From an uncultured Oscillospiraceae bacterium (GTDB lineage: Bacteria > Bacillota > Clostridia > Oscillospirales > Oscillospiraceae): a stretch of DNA of 29,884 nucleotides. A program made the translations under genes and the position numbers. Below are positions 1 to 6,766 of the stretch, in pieces. The stretch spans positions 1 to 29,884 of the forward strand of contig CAKTVW010000029.1 in assembly GCA_934630495.1 (NCBI GenBank), read 5' to 3'. The stretch's first letter is position 1, and the number at the start of each line of letters is the position of its first letter. The notes under the pieces are model-generated. The model saw nothing but the letters and a program-made list of their open reading frames with translations, ran no database searches and was not told the origin of the DNA.

Positions 1-545
1 CTTTCTTTTTCGTCTGCACCGTCGTAAACACTGTAAAGCAAGAACATCGGGCCGTAAAATTCCAGTGCCAACTGCATGGCGGCCTCATCGGAATCCGTCA
101 GCTTTCGGAAGATCGCCGCCATATACTCGGTCGGGCCGGTCGCCAGATAATCATGATAAAGCTGTGCGAGCTTTGGATCGCGGTATTGCTCCAGCGTCAG
201 CATCTTCCGAAAGTTGGAAGAAAAATGCTCTTTCGTCCAATGGTCAAACTGTGCCATGCTGTATGTGCGGATCTTTTCAATCGGCGTTTGCAGATAAGCC
301 TCCGCAAAGCCATCCGGCTCCGTTTCCGGCATTTCATATTCTTCGGCGCGCTCATAGTCCATTTTGTTCATCCGTTCCACAATGCTGTTAAGTATCTCCT
401 GCTTGCTCGTATAGTGCTTATACAAGGCACCCTTGGTAATTCCCAGTTCCTTGGCAATGTCGCTCATAGAAGTGCCCAAATATCCGCTCTGTGCAAAAAG
501 TTCAAGCGCGGTTTCCAAGATGCGCTCTTTGGTATCTCCAGCCAT
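1..545 (-). CDS. TetR/AcrR family transcriptional regulator (partial, 3' end beyond window)
   Basis: Reading the minus strand from the ATG at 545 gives 181 codons without a stop before the window edge, so the C-terminus is missing. The N-terminus has a TetR helix-turn-helix: residues about 7-50 include ERILETALELFAQSGY, SMSDIAKELGITKGALYKHY and SKQEIL. The rest is helical, as in the ligand-binding and dimerisation part of the family, but the ligand cannot be told. The start is supported by GGGAG a few bases upstream. The promoter directly upstream is overlapped by an inverted repeat, so autorepression is likely. The family assignment is secure; the target genes are unknown and may lie left of the window. 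Confidence 0.9.
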   Translation of the reverse strand, partial: MAGDTKERILETALELFAQSGYLGTSMSDIAKELGITKGALYKHYTSKQEILNSIVERMNKMDYERAEEYEMPETEPDGFAEAYLQTPIEKIRTYSMAQFDHWTKEHFSSNFRKMLTLEQYRDPKLAQLYHDYLATGPTEYMAAIFRKLTDSDEAAMQLALEFYGPMFLLYSVYDGADEKE

Positions 546-566
546 AATTTCACTCCCAAATTCGCA

Positions 567-608
567 GTAACCGTTCGGTCACTATAATTATAGCAACCGA
601 GCGGTTAC
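567..608 (-). promoter_or_regulatory. Operator and sigma-A promoter of the TetR gene
   Basis: A 13-bp inverted repeat with one mismatch has arms GTAACCGTTCGGT (567-579) and ACCGAGCGGTTAC (596-608). On the minus strand, TTGACA (615-610) and TATAAT (592-587) are separated by 17 bp, which is consensus. The operator arms flank the -10 box and one lies between -35 and -10. A TetR protein bound here would block polymerase, which suggests autorepression. Binding by this particular regulator is inferred from proximity. Confidence 0.75.
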
Positions 609-642
609 CTGTCAAGGGGTTTTGAATAATTTTCAAGAAAAA

Positions 643-672
643 ATTATGTATCAGCCGCAAATGCGGCTGATT
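643..672 (-). terminator. Hairpin terminator after the ParA-CHAP fusion gene
   Basis: The arms TCAGCCGCA (651-659) and TGCGGCTGA (662-670) form an 8-bp stem with a four-base loop. The stem starts two bases past the stop codon of the fusion gene. On the minus strand it is followed by TACATAATTTTTT, a discontinuous U-tract. Probably an intrinsic terminator. Confidence 0.55.
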
Positions 673-1617
673 TTAATACGCCGGGACACCATACCCAAGA
701 ATCTCATAATGCCCAACGGGGTATTGGTTTTGTCGGCAGCTATCCCCGGAATTGCCCTCGATGGTGTAGACAATGCCGTTTTCGCATTTCTCCACGATGC
801 CGACATGATCGGACTGGCCATCCTGCGGGCCGGAACTGCCCTTGTTGTCCCAATCGAAGAAAATGATCTGACCGGCAGACGGCTCAAAGCTGCCGTCTTG
901 CCATTGCCCACGCTCCTTGAACCATGCGACACCGTTGATGCAGCCTGCAAATTTCGGTATCACGCCGCTGTCAATATAGCCGCACTCGTTGGCACACCAG
1001 CTTACAAAGCAGGCACACCATTCCACACGGCTTTCAAAGCCGTACCACGACCAATAGGGTTGACCTCCCACATTACCGATCTGCGACAGCGCCACCGCGA
1101 CAATGGCGTCGTCCCCGGAATAGATACCATAGAGGACGGCAGACCACATACTGCGGTTTTCCTCGGCAAGCAGTTCGGAGAGCTGCTGTCGCTGATCGGC
1201 GGTGAAATTGAAACGGTCTGCCATTTCCTCGGCGGTCTTGTGACTGACCGTGATATAAAGGTAGGTGTGCGTGACTGTCGTGGTGGTTTCCACGATGTTC
1301 CCGTGGCCGTCGTCGGTTTCAGTAATGACTTCTTCGGTCTTGCTCTCGGTGCAGGAAGATAGCTCGTTCATCCGCCAGAAAATATCTTTGAGGATGGCTT
1401 TCTTGGCATCGTCCACCGTGGCGACCTCTTGCGGAGCGTCGGGATCGGTGGTGGTTTTTACCGCATACACCGCCAGCACCTTCGGCCAGACGGCACGGGA
1501 GCCGGACAGTACCCGCTTGTTCTGCTGGGCAAGTCCGATGCCGAGGTTGGCGGTGGTCGTGGTCTTTCCCACGCCGCCCTTTTGGTTCGTCACCGCGATC
1601 ACTTTGCAATTCGCCAT
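673..1617 (-). CDS. ParA N-terminus fused in frame to CHAP-type cell-wall hydrolase (ICE remnant)
   Basis: The 314-residue protein is a chimera. Residues 1-37 are a ParA/Soj ATPase start with a deviant Walker A motif (NQKGGVGKTTTTANLG, about 11-26). From about residue 38 the sequence matches what I recall of the C-terminal half of secreted or membrane CHAP/NlpC-P60-like hydrolases in Tn1549/CTn-type conjugative elements. It includes a region ending in the CHAP Cys (WCACFVSWCANECGY) and a later His segment (SDHVGIVEKC). The rest of ParA and the N-terminal membrane part of the hydrolase are missing. The simplest explanation is a deletion joining two ICE genes near 1500-1510. The ATG at 1617 has GGAGGA upstream, so it may be expressed, but neither parental function is likely to survive: there is no Walker B and no export signal. 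It could also be called a pseudogene. Confidence 0.75.
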   Translation of the reverse strand: MANCKVIAVTNQKGGVGKTTTTANLGIGLAQQNKRVLSGSRAVWPKVLAVYAVKTTTDPDAPQEVATVDDAKKAILKDIFWRMNELSSCTESKTEEVITETDDGHGNIVETTTTVTHTYLYITVSHKTAEEMADRFNFTADQRQQLSELLAEENRSMWSAVLYGIYSGDDAIVAVALSQIGNVGGQPYWSWYGFESRVEWCACFVSWCANECGYIDSGVIPKFAGCINGVAWFKERGQWQDGSFEPSAGQIIFFDWDNKGSSGPQDGQSDHVGIVEKCENGIVYTIEGNSGDSCRQNQYPVGHYEILGYGVPAY

Positions 1618-1642
1618 ATGGGTTTCCTCCTTTACATAGATT

Positions 1643-1670
1643 TAGCCGTCTGCGGCGAAGCAGACGGCTA
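1643..1670. repeat. Perfect 11-bp inverted repeat upstream of the fusion gene
   Basis: TAGCCGTCTGC (1643-1653) and GCAGACGGCTA (1660-1670) flank a six-base loop. It lies between the 47-residue ORF and the fusion gene, just upstream of the latter's ribosome site. It could be a terminator or attenuator, or a ParB-like or partition-related site of the former mobile element. No clear U-tract follows on the minus strand. Confidence 0.5.
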
Positions 1671-1676
1671 TGTATA

Positions 1677-1820
1677 TTAGAGGTACACATCGACGGTTAT
1701 ATCTTCCCGCTGGTTTTTGCGGAGATAACAGCCTATTGCTTTTCGGTATGCTTCGGCCTCGTCGAACTTAATGGTGAACGACATAAACGGCGGGAAGTTA
1801 TCGCTTGGGTCATATGCCAT
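1677..1820 (-). CDS. Small 47-residue ORF of the mobile-element remnant
   Basis: An ATG at 1820 opens a 47-residue frame (MAYDPSDNFPPFMSFTIKF...) ending at 1677. Its ATG overlaps, in the ATGA manner, the stop of an upstream frame tail reading ...LDDGTISVKLHGI, which is typical of coupled genes in a compact element. It lies upstream of the ParA-CHAP fusion on the same strand and is charged and soluble. I do not recognise the family. The codon pattern and tandem overlap favour a real small ICE gene over chance. Confidence 0.4.
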   Translation of the reverse strand: MAYDPSDNFPPFMSFTIKFDEAEAYRKAIGCYLRKNQREDITVDVYL

Positions 1821-1834
1821 GCAGTTTGACGGAT

Positions 1835-1930
1835 ATGGTGCCGTCGTCCAAAAAGTCCTACCGGAGTATCGTTCTGCACAGGCAGCGATCCGCGATAAGC
1901 GCCAATGAGAATTTGACGCCCACGGCGTAA
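1835..1930 (+). pseudogene. Possible 3' tail of a plus-strand gene at the element junction
   Basis: An open plus-strand frame from 1835 ends at the TAA at 1928-1930 (C-terminal residues ...RQRSAISANENLTPTA). A second frame ends at the TGA at 1906-1908 (...PEYRSAQAAIRDKRQ). Neither has a visible start region, because upstream lies the minus-strand ORF. The plus-oriented terminator at 1950-1990 suggests that one of them is the surviving end of a gene truncated by the rearrangement. I cannot name it. Confidence 0.2.
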
Positions 1931-1949
1931 GAAATATCCAATAGCAAAT

Positions 1950-1991
1950 ACGGCCGCACGGCTTTTGAAAGCTGTGCGGCCGTTCTTTTTT
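1950..1991 (+). terminator. Rho-independent terminator, plus strand
   Basis: A stem of at least 13 bp (one G-U) is formed by ACGGCCGCACGGC (1950-1962) and GCTGTGCGGCCGT (1971-1983), extendable through the loop by CTTT/AAAG. It is followed by TTCTTTTTT. No intact plus-strand gene precedes it, so it probably ended a gene now lost or reduced to a tail. Confidence 0.75.
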
Positions 1992-2045
1992 ACCTGTTTC
2001 GTGACAAAATAATTTGCCTGTTTATAACGAAATTAGCCGAATTTT

Positions 2046-2083
2046 GCCTCTGTTTCCGATAATGGAAACAGAGGCGTTTTTAT
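2046..2083 (+). terminator. Second hairpin terminator between convergent regions
   Basis: A perfect 12-bp stem, GCCTCTGTTTCC (2046-2057) and GGAAACAGAGGC (2064-2075), has a six-base loop and is followed by GTTTTTATT on the plus strand. It lies just beyond the stop of the DUF4097 gene at 2095. The T-run favours the plus strand, but the stem could also slow minus-strand transcription. Confidence 0.6.
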
Positions 2084-2094
2084 TCGGAAGCCTG

Positions 2095-3024
2095 TTATTT
2101 TGCGTGGATCTTTACATCGCCGCTGACCGTATTGAAGTCATACTCGGCGGCACCTTTGCCGCCCACATAGCAGACGTCGTCGTCGGAATAATCGGCTTTG
2201 AAGCCGCTGACGCGCAGCTTGCCGGAGACGGAGTCAAGCTCCGCGCGGAACGCGGCGTCGGCGGGCAGGGTAACGGCGGCGCTGCCGCTGGTGGAATCGA
2301 AGCTGATCTCATCCGGCACGATGTCCGTGTTCAGAACGAGCGCTCCGCTGACGCTGTCGATCTCTATGCTGCGGAAGCTGCCGTCGAGATCGGCCTCGCC
2401 CGAGGCGGTGTCCATGTCAAAGCTGTCGACGTCGCAATTTGAGAGGCTGCATGCGCCGCTTGCGCTGTCGAAGCTGAGACTCTCGACGGTGCAGTCGGCG
2501 ACCTTCAGATCGCCGGAGGCGCTGTCCGCGTCCAGCTCCCCGAACGTCAGCCCGTCGCCCTCCAGCGTTATATCGGCCGAGGCGGTGCTGAACGCCAGCT
2601 TATTATAAATGCCGACGGGAAGCAGAAGCTCCAGATCCTTTTTGTAGCCGCCGAGCTTGAATGTAAAAAGACTCTTGTGCGCGTGAACGATCAGCTTGCC
2701 GTCCTCACAGCGCCAGCGCATCGTATCGTCTGTGCGCGCGCCCGTTTCGCGAAGCTTGACGCTGTCGCCGTCGTAGGCCGAGACATGGATCGAGCCGCTT
2801 TCCCAATGGATCTCAATGGACCGGACAGTCTGCGTGATCTCTGCGTCACCCTTTTGGAAGCTGCTCTCGTCGTAGCGTTCGGAGACGCTGTTCGATGCGC
2901 CGATGTGCAGAATGTCCGGAAGTTTGAAGGCGCTCCCGAAGAACAGCGCCACTGTCAGAATGCCGATCAGCAGCAGTGCCACGACCGAGCAGATCACGAT
3001 CTTTACGATTGCCCTTGCTTTCAT
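2095..3024 (-). CDS. Membrane-anchored DUF4097 beta-strand repeat protein
   Basis: The 309-residue protein begins with one hydrophobic membrane anchor (about residues 8-31). The extracytoplasmic remainder is built from short repeats of the type (D)(S/T)(A/V)SG: DSASGDL, DSASGAC, DTASGEA, DSVSGAL, DSTSGSA, DSVSGKL and NTVSGDV, spaced about 20 residues apart. This is the signature of DUF4097 adhesin-like beta-solenoid proteins. Its start overlaps the end of the HAAS protein gene by four bases (ATGA), so the two are translationally coupled. In Firmicutes such proteins often sit downstream of PadR and HAAS genes and are linked to envelope stress. The precise function is unknown. Confidence 0.85.
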   Translation of the reverse strand: MKARAIVKIVICSVVALLLIGILTVALFFGSAFKLPDILHIGASNSVSERYDESSFQKGDAEITQTVRSIEIHWESGSIHVSAYDGDSVKLRETGARTDDTMRWRCEDGKLIVHAHKSLFTFKLGGYKKDLELLLPVGIYNKLAFSTASADITLEGDGLTFGELDADSASGDLKVADCTVESLSFDSASGACSLSNCDVDSFDMDTASGEADLDGSFRSIEIDSVSGALVLNTDIVPDEISFDSTSGSAAVTLPADAAFRAELDSVSGKLRVSGFKADYSDDDVCYVGGKGAAEYDFNTVSGDVKIHAK

Positions 3025-4055
3025 TTTGTACCCTCCTTGTTCAGTTCAAAAATACCGTTTATCACGCCGCTTACGGCGCAGTTGATCGGGAAGATAAGCC
3101 ATGTGATTGCCCACATTCCCGTTATTTTCGTCAGCATACAATAGGCTGCCAGCGCAGCAAGCCACAGCAGGCCCTTTACCAGCTTCCGTGTGCCGCCCAG
3201 ACCCTTTGCGGTGAGGACCAAGCCGGTAATGACATCGCCCAGCGCGGCAAAGACCGGGAAGATCAGCCAAGCATAGTACCAGCCGCCGCCTGCGCACAGC
3301 ACGGCGAAGAGACATGCGGCGAACACCCAGTAGATCGGCGTGCCGATCTGCCATGCGAGTCCGCGGGAACGGCCGACCGGCTCGGCCTTTGCGGTCGCCT
3401 GCGGACGGGGGCCGCCTTCAGCCGACGCATTTGCCGACGCGTATGCGTTTTCCGCGTCGGCGGGCCGATCCTTTTTCGGAGCAGCGGCCTTCGTCCGCCC
3501 GCTGGATACCATGAGCACGGTGGCCGCGCCGATGCAGAGAAACATCAGGCAAATGCCGAGTGTTCCACCGGCATGACCGCCGATCGCGTCGCCGAAGAAA
3601 ATGACCGGCGTGGGGCAGAGAATGTACAGCGCGATGCCGAAGGCGCGGAGCTTCTTCCGATGCACGGCCTCCGGAGACGGCGAACGCTTACTCAGCAGCA
3701 ACAGGGCGGTCGCCGCCGCTGCCATGGCGAACATCAGGCAGACGCCGATGCTCTCCATAATGCCGCCGAGCGTCGAGCACAGAATAACGGGGATCATGCA
3801 GCAGACGTACAGCCCGATCGCAACGGCCAGCAGATTATTGCGCTTGCCGGAGCAGCTTTCCAGCAGACCGTTCATGTCTCCGATGGCATCAATGGCGCGG
3901 TCATAGGCCTCCTGCTCGGACTTGCCGTTTCCCAGCTCCTCGTCGTAACGGTCGAGACAGTTTTGCAGCAGCTCGTCGTGCATTTCACGAAGACGCGGCG
4001 TGCTTTCCGCATCGGCAAACAAACGGTCAATGTATTGAATCAGTTTTTCTCTCAT
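3021..4055 (-). CDS. HAAS-domain (DUF1700-like) polytopic membrane protein
   Basis: The 344-residue protein has an N-terminal HAAS / permease-prefix-like helical domain: residues 1-70 contain IQYIDRLF, EMHDELLQNCLDRYDEEL and SEQEAYDRAIDAIGD. About seven hydrophobic membrane segments follow, split by a charged, Ala-rich linker around residues 185-220. The ATG at 4055 has GGAGGG upstream and starts one base after the PadR stop, so the two genes are coupled. By analogy with PadR-HAAS pairs, the HAAS domain may contact the regulator or a partner at the membrane; that is family knowledge, not seen here. Confidence 0.8.
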   Translation of the reverse strand: MREKLIQYIDRLFADAESTPRLREMHDELLQNCLDRYDEELGNGKSEQEAYDRAIDAIGDMNGLLESCSGKRNNLLAVAIGLYVCCMIPVILCSTLGGIMESIGVCLMFAMAAAATALLLLSKRSPSPEAVHRKKLRAFGIALYILCPTPVIFFGDAIGGHAGGTLGICLMFLCIGAATVLMVSSGRTKAAAPKKDRPADAENAYASANASAEGGPRPQATAKAEPVGRSRGLAWQIGTPIYWVFAACLFAVLCAGGGWYYAWLIFPVFAALGDVITGLVLTAKGLGGTRKLVKGLLWLAALAAYCMLTKITGMWAITWLIFPINCAVSGVINGIFELNKEGTK

Positions 4056-4056
4056 T

Positions 4057-4395
4057 TCAGGTTTCTCCCTCCGATTCTATCAGCTTGTCGAGAATACTGC
4101 GGGCATCCTCCCATTCCGCCAGAAGCCGGTAATATGTTTGGCGTCCCGACTCCGTGATGCGGTAGTAGCGCCTGCGCGCTCCCGTCGCCTCGCCGCCCCA
4201 GTAGGACTCGATCTGACCCGTGTCCTCCAGTCGGCGGAAGGCCGAATAGAGCGTTGCTTCCTTTAATTCATAGCGGTCGCCGGAGATCAGACGAATGGTT
4301 TTGTTGATCTCATAGCCGTAGCTCTCTTTTTTCAGAAGCTGTGCAAGGATGATCGTTTCGGTATGGCCTCTGAGCAGGTCTGCGGTAATGGACAT
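4057..4395 (-). CDS. PadR family transcriptional regulator
   Basis: The 112-residue protein is a compact winged-helix PadR (subfamily 2 length). Motifs are LLRGHTETIILAQLLKKESYGYEINK at the start, then ATLYSAFRRLEDTGQIESYW for the recognition helix and wing, and ARRRYYRITESGR. It is the first gene of a three-gene operon with the HAAS and DUF4097 genes and probably represses it. Candidate operators overlap the promoter just upstream. Confidence 0.92.
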   Translation of the reverse strand: MSITADLLRGHTETIILAQLLKKESYGYEINKTIRLISGDRYELKEATLYSAFRRLEDTGQIESYWGGEATGARRRYYRITESGRQTYYRLLAEWEDARSILDKLIESEGET

Positions 4396-4468
4396 CGCGC
4401 CGCCTCCTTCCGTTTCGTTTATGCGGCAGAGCGCCGAATGCCTCGGCTGCTTCCGTCGGTGTGGCTAG

Positions 4469-4504
4469 AATATACCATGATATACCTCGCCTGTCAAGGT
4501 ATAT
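4469..4504 (-). promoter_or_regulatory. Promoter and probable PadR operator of the PadR-HAAS-DUF4097 operon
   Basis: On the minus strand, TTGACA (4497-4492) and TATATT (4474-4469) are 17 bp apart. The interval holds TATACCT (4481-4487) and, just upstream of the -35 box, AGGTATA (4498-4504), an inverted repeat with 10 bp between the arms. A third TATACC at 4471-4476 overlaps the -10 box. This arrangement fits repression by the first gene product. Confidence 0.65.
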
Positions 4505-4602
4505 TTTCAGAAAATGTAAATATTTTTTTGAGGTACTGCATGAACGGCCGAAGAAAAAACGTGTTTTTAACAAATTGTTCACCCAAAAGCGCGATTCTGC
4601 GC

Positions 4603-4608
4603 TATAAT
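4603..4608 (+). promoter_or_regulatory. Candidate -10 box for the two-component operon
   Basis: A perfect TATAAT lies 33 bases upstream of the response-regulator start. The best -35 candidate, TTCACC at 4578-4583, is poorly spaced (19 bp), so the promoter may be weak or activator-dependent. Confidence 0.4.
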
Positions 4609-4641
4609 AATGAAAACAGAGAAATAAAAGGGGATGAGATC

Positions 4642-5328
4642 ATGGCAAAGACCGTACTGATCGTAGAGGACGACCGCAATATTGCCGATCTGCTGCGATT
4701 GTATCTGGAAAAAGAGGGCTATGAGGTGGCGATCGCCTTTGACGGCCTGAAGGGCGTGGAGAAATTCCGTGAGGTGCAGCCGAGTCTGGTGCTGCTGGAC
4801 GTCATGCTGCCGGGAATGGACGGATGGGGCGTCTGCCGCACGATCCGCAGCGAATCCAAAACGCCGATCATCATGCTCACCGCCAAAAGTGAAACGGAGG
4901 ACAAGGTCGCGGGCCTCAAGCAGGGGGCGGACGATTATATCACAAAGCCCTTTGAGATGAAGGAGGTCCTTGCGCGGATCGAGGCGGTTCTGCGCCGCAG
5001 CGGGATCGAGCCGGAGAAGGTGTCGCGCCGCCTGTCGTTCGACAAGCTGGTGATCGACATGGATGCCTTTGAGCTGACCGTGGACGGGAAAAAGATCCCC
5101 ACGCCGCCGAAGGAAATGGAGCTTCTGTATCATCTTGCCTCCGCGCCCAATCGCGTCTATACGCGCAACCAGCTTCTCGACGAGGTCTGGGGCTTCGATT
5201 ATTTCGGAGATACGCGCACCGTTGACGTGCATATCAAGCGGCTTCGCGAGAAGCTGGAGGGCGTTTCGGACAAATGGGAGCTGAAGACCGTGTGGTCCGT
5301 CGGCTATAAATTCGAGGTCAAGAGCTGA
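4642..5328 (+). CDS. OmpR/PhoB-family response regulator
   Basis: The 228-residue protein has a receiver domain (residues about 1-115: VLIVEDD acidic pocket, phospho-acceptor D53 in LLDVMLPG, conserved T in MLTAKS, K in YITKPF). A C-terminal winged-helix DNA-binding domain follows (about 130-225: YTRNQLLDEVW, TRTVDVHIKRLREKL). The start at 4642, after AAAGGGG, is chosen over the longer open frame because the receiver domain begins right there. It overlaps the kinase gene by one base (TGATG), so the two are a coupled pair. Promoters bound are not evident. Confidence 0.95.
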   Translation: MAKTVLIVEDDRNIADLLRLYLEKEGYEVAIAFDGLKGVEKFREVQPSLVLLDVMLPGMDGWGVCRTIRSESKTPIIMLTAKSETEDKVAGLKQGADDYITKPFEMKEVLARIEAVLRRSGIEPEKVSRRLSFDKLVIDMDAFELTVDGKKIPTPPKEMELLYHLASAPNRVYTRNQLLDEVWGFDYFGDTRTVDVHIKRLREKLEGVSDKWELKTVWSVGYKFEVKS

Positions 5329-6746
5329 TGAAAACATCGTTTCGCAGGCAGATGACGCTGATCCTCTGCCTGCTTTTGACAGCGACCGTGCTGATCGGCG
5401 TGTCGTTCTGGGCGTTGTTTACGCTGTATGCCAAGGATGAGAAGCAGACGACGCTGCGCAGCACGGCCGATTCGGTCTGTACGCTGCTGAAGGCGTATTC
5501 CGCTTCTTATCTGGACAACTGGGATTTCCGGACCAATCTGGCGGTTGCGGCCAGTGCGTCGGATAACGACATCGTTCTGTGCGACCCCGACGGCGTGGTC
5601 CGCATCTGTGCCAACGATGTTCAGGGCTGCGAGCACGTCGGAAAGAGCATCGGAAAGAGCACGGCAGGGCAGATCTTCCGCGGCCACAGCGAGAGCGTGG
5701 AGCGCGCGGTCACCAAGCTCTACGGCGACGAGCGGCTTTCCGTTGCGGTGCCGCTGGAGACGGAGGACGGGACGCGAGTCTGCATCGTGATCGTCTCGGT
5801 CCAGCGGACCGCGCTCAGCGACCTGACGGGCCGGACGCTGCGGATCTTTGCGCTCACGGCGGTGCTCGTCATGATTATTGCCCTGCTGGCTACGCCGTAT
5901 CTGACGAAAAAGGAGACGAAGCCGCTTCGCACCATGGCGGCGGCGGCGCGGCAGATCGCGCACGGCAATTTGGATATCCGCGTTCCGACGGGAAATCAGA
6001 CCGAGGAGATCGAGGAGCTGGCGGTCGCTTTTAACAATATGACGCTGGCACTGAAAAATTCCGATACCGTTCGGCAGGAATTTGTCGCCAACGTCAGCCA
6101 TGAGCTGAAGACGCCCATGACCACCATTGCCGGTTATCTCGACGGTATGCTCGACGGCACGATCCCCGAGGAAAAGCACCGGTATTATATGGAGCTGGTC
6201 AGCACGGAGGTGCGGCGGCTGTCGCGTCTGGTGCGGAGTATGCTGGAGGTCTCAAGGCTGCGCGATCAGGGAATTTCGCCCGATCAGCTTGCCGATTTTG
6301 ATATCTGCGAAACGGCCGGACAGGCGCTCCTCTGCTTTGAGCAGCGCATCAACAAGAAGAACCTGAACGTCGATATCGATATGCCCGAGACGGGACTTTG
6401 GGTCCACGCGATGCCCGACGCGATTACGCAGGTGATGCAGAACCTGCTGGATAACGCCGTGAAATTCATCGACGAGGGCGGTACGCTGACGATCCGTGTG
6501 GTACGGCAGGGGAACAGCGCCGTCGTCACCGTGGGCAATACCGGCCCGACCATCCCGCCGGAGGAGCTGCCGCTGCTCTTTGACCGCTTCCACAAGACGG
6601 ACAAGAGCCGTTCGACCGACCGCGACGGCGTCGGCCTCGGACTGTATATTGTCAAAACGATCATTCTTGCACACGGCGAGGACGTCTATGTTACGAGCCG
6701 CGACAACAAAACGGAGTTCACCTTTACGCTGAGCCTGACCAAATAA
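5328..6746 (+). CDS. Sensor histidine kinase
   Basis: The 472-residue membrane kinase has a first membrane helix (about 8-30), an extracytoplasmic sensor region (about 31-165), a second helix (about 168-190) and a HAMP linker (about 190-243). It also has a HisKA domain with phospho-acceptor H258 in VSHELKTPMTTIAGY and an HATPase_c domain with N box (QNLLDNAVKF), G1-like (VGNTGP), F box (LFDRFHKTD) and G2 (DGVGLGLYIVK). It should phosphorylate the response regulator encoded upstream. The PhoR/ResE-like layout does not reveal the signal. The protease-like gene 20 bases downstream suggests an envelope-stress role. Confidence 0.95.
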   Translation: MKTSFRRQMTLILCLLLTATVLIGVSFWALFTLYAKDEKQTTLRSTADSVCTLLKAYSASYLDNWDFRTNLAVAASASDNDIVLCDPDGVVRICANDVQGCEHVGKSIGKSTAGQIFRGHSESVERAVTKLYGDERLSVAVPLETEDGTRVCIVIVSVQRTALSDLTGRTLRIFALTAVLVMIIALLATPYLTKKETKPLRTMAAAARQIAHGNLDIRVPTGNQTEEIEELAVAFNNMTLALKNSDTVRQEFVANVSHELKTPMTTIAGYLDGMLDGTIPEEKHRYYMELVSTEVRRLSRLVRSMLEVSRLRDQGISPDQLADFDICETAGQALLCFEQRINKKNLNVDIDMPETGLWVHAMPDAITQVMQNLLDNAVKFIDEGGTLTIRVVRQGNSAVVTVGNTGPTIPPEELPLLFDRFHKTDKSRSTDRDGVGLGLYIVKTIILAHGEDVYVTSRDNKTEFTFTLSLTK

Positions 6747-6766
6747 TATCGAAAGGAGGAAACGAC

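Noticed and set aside
622..1362. 246-codon plus-strand frame opposite the CHAP region
   Set aside because: The minus strand encodes a recognisable CHAP domain; the plus frame has no family features.
4363..4641. Long N-terminal extension of the response regulator frame
   Set aside because: It overlaps the PadR promoter and the -10 box at 4603; the receiver domain starts exactly at 4642.
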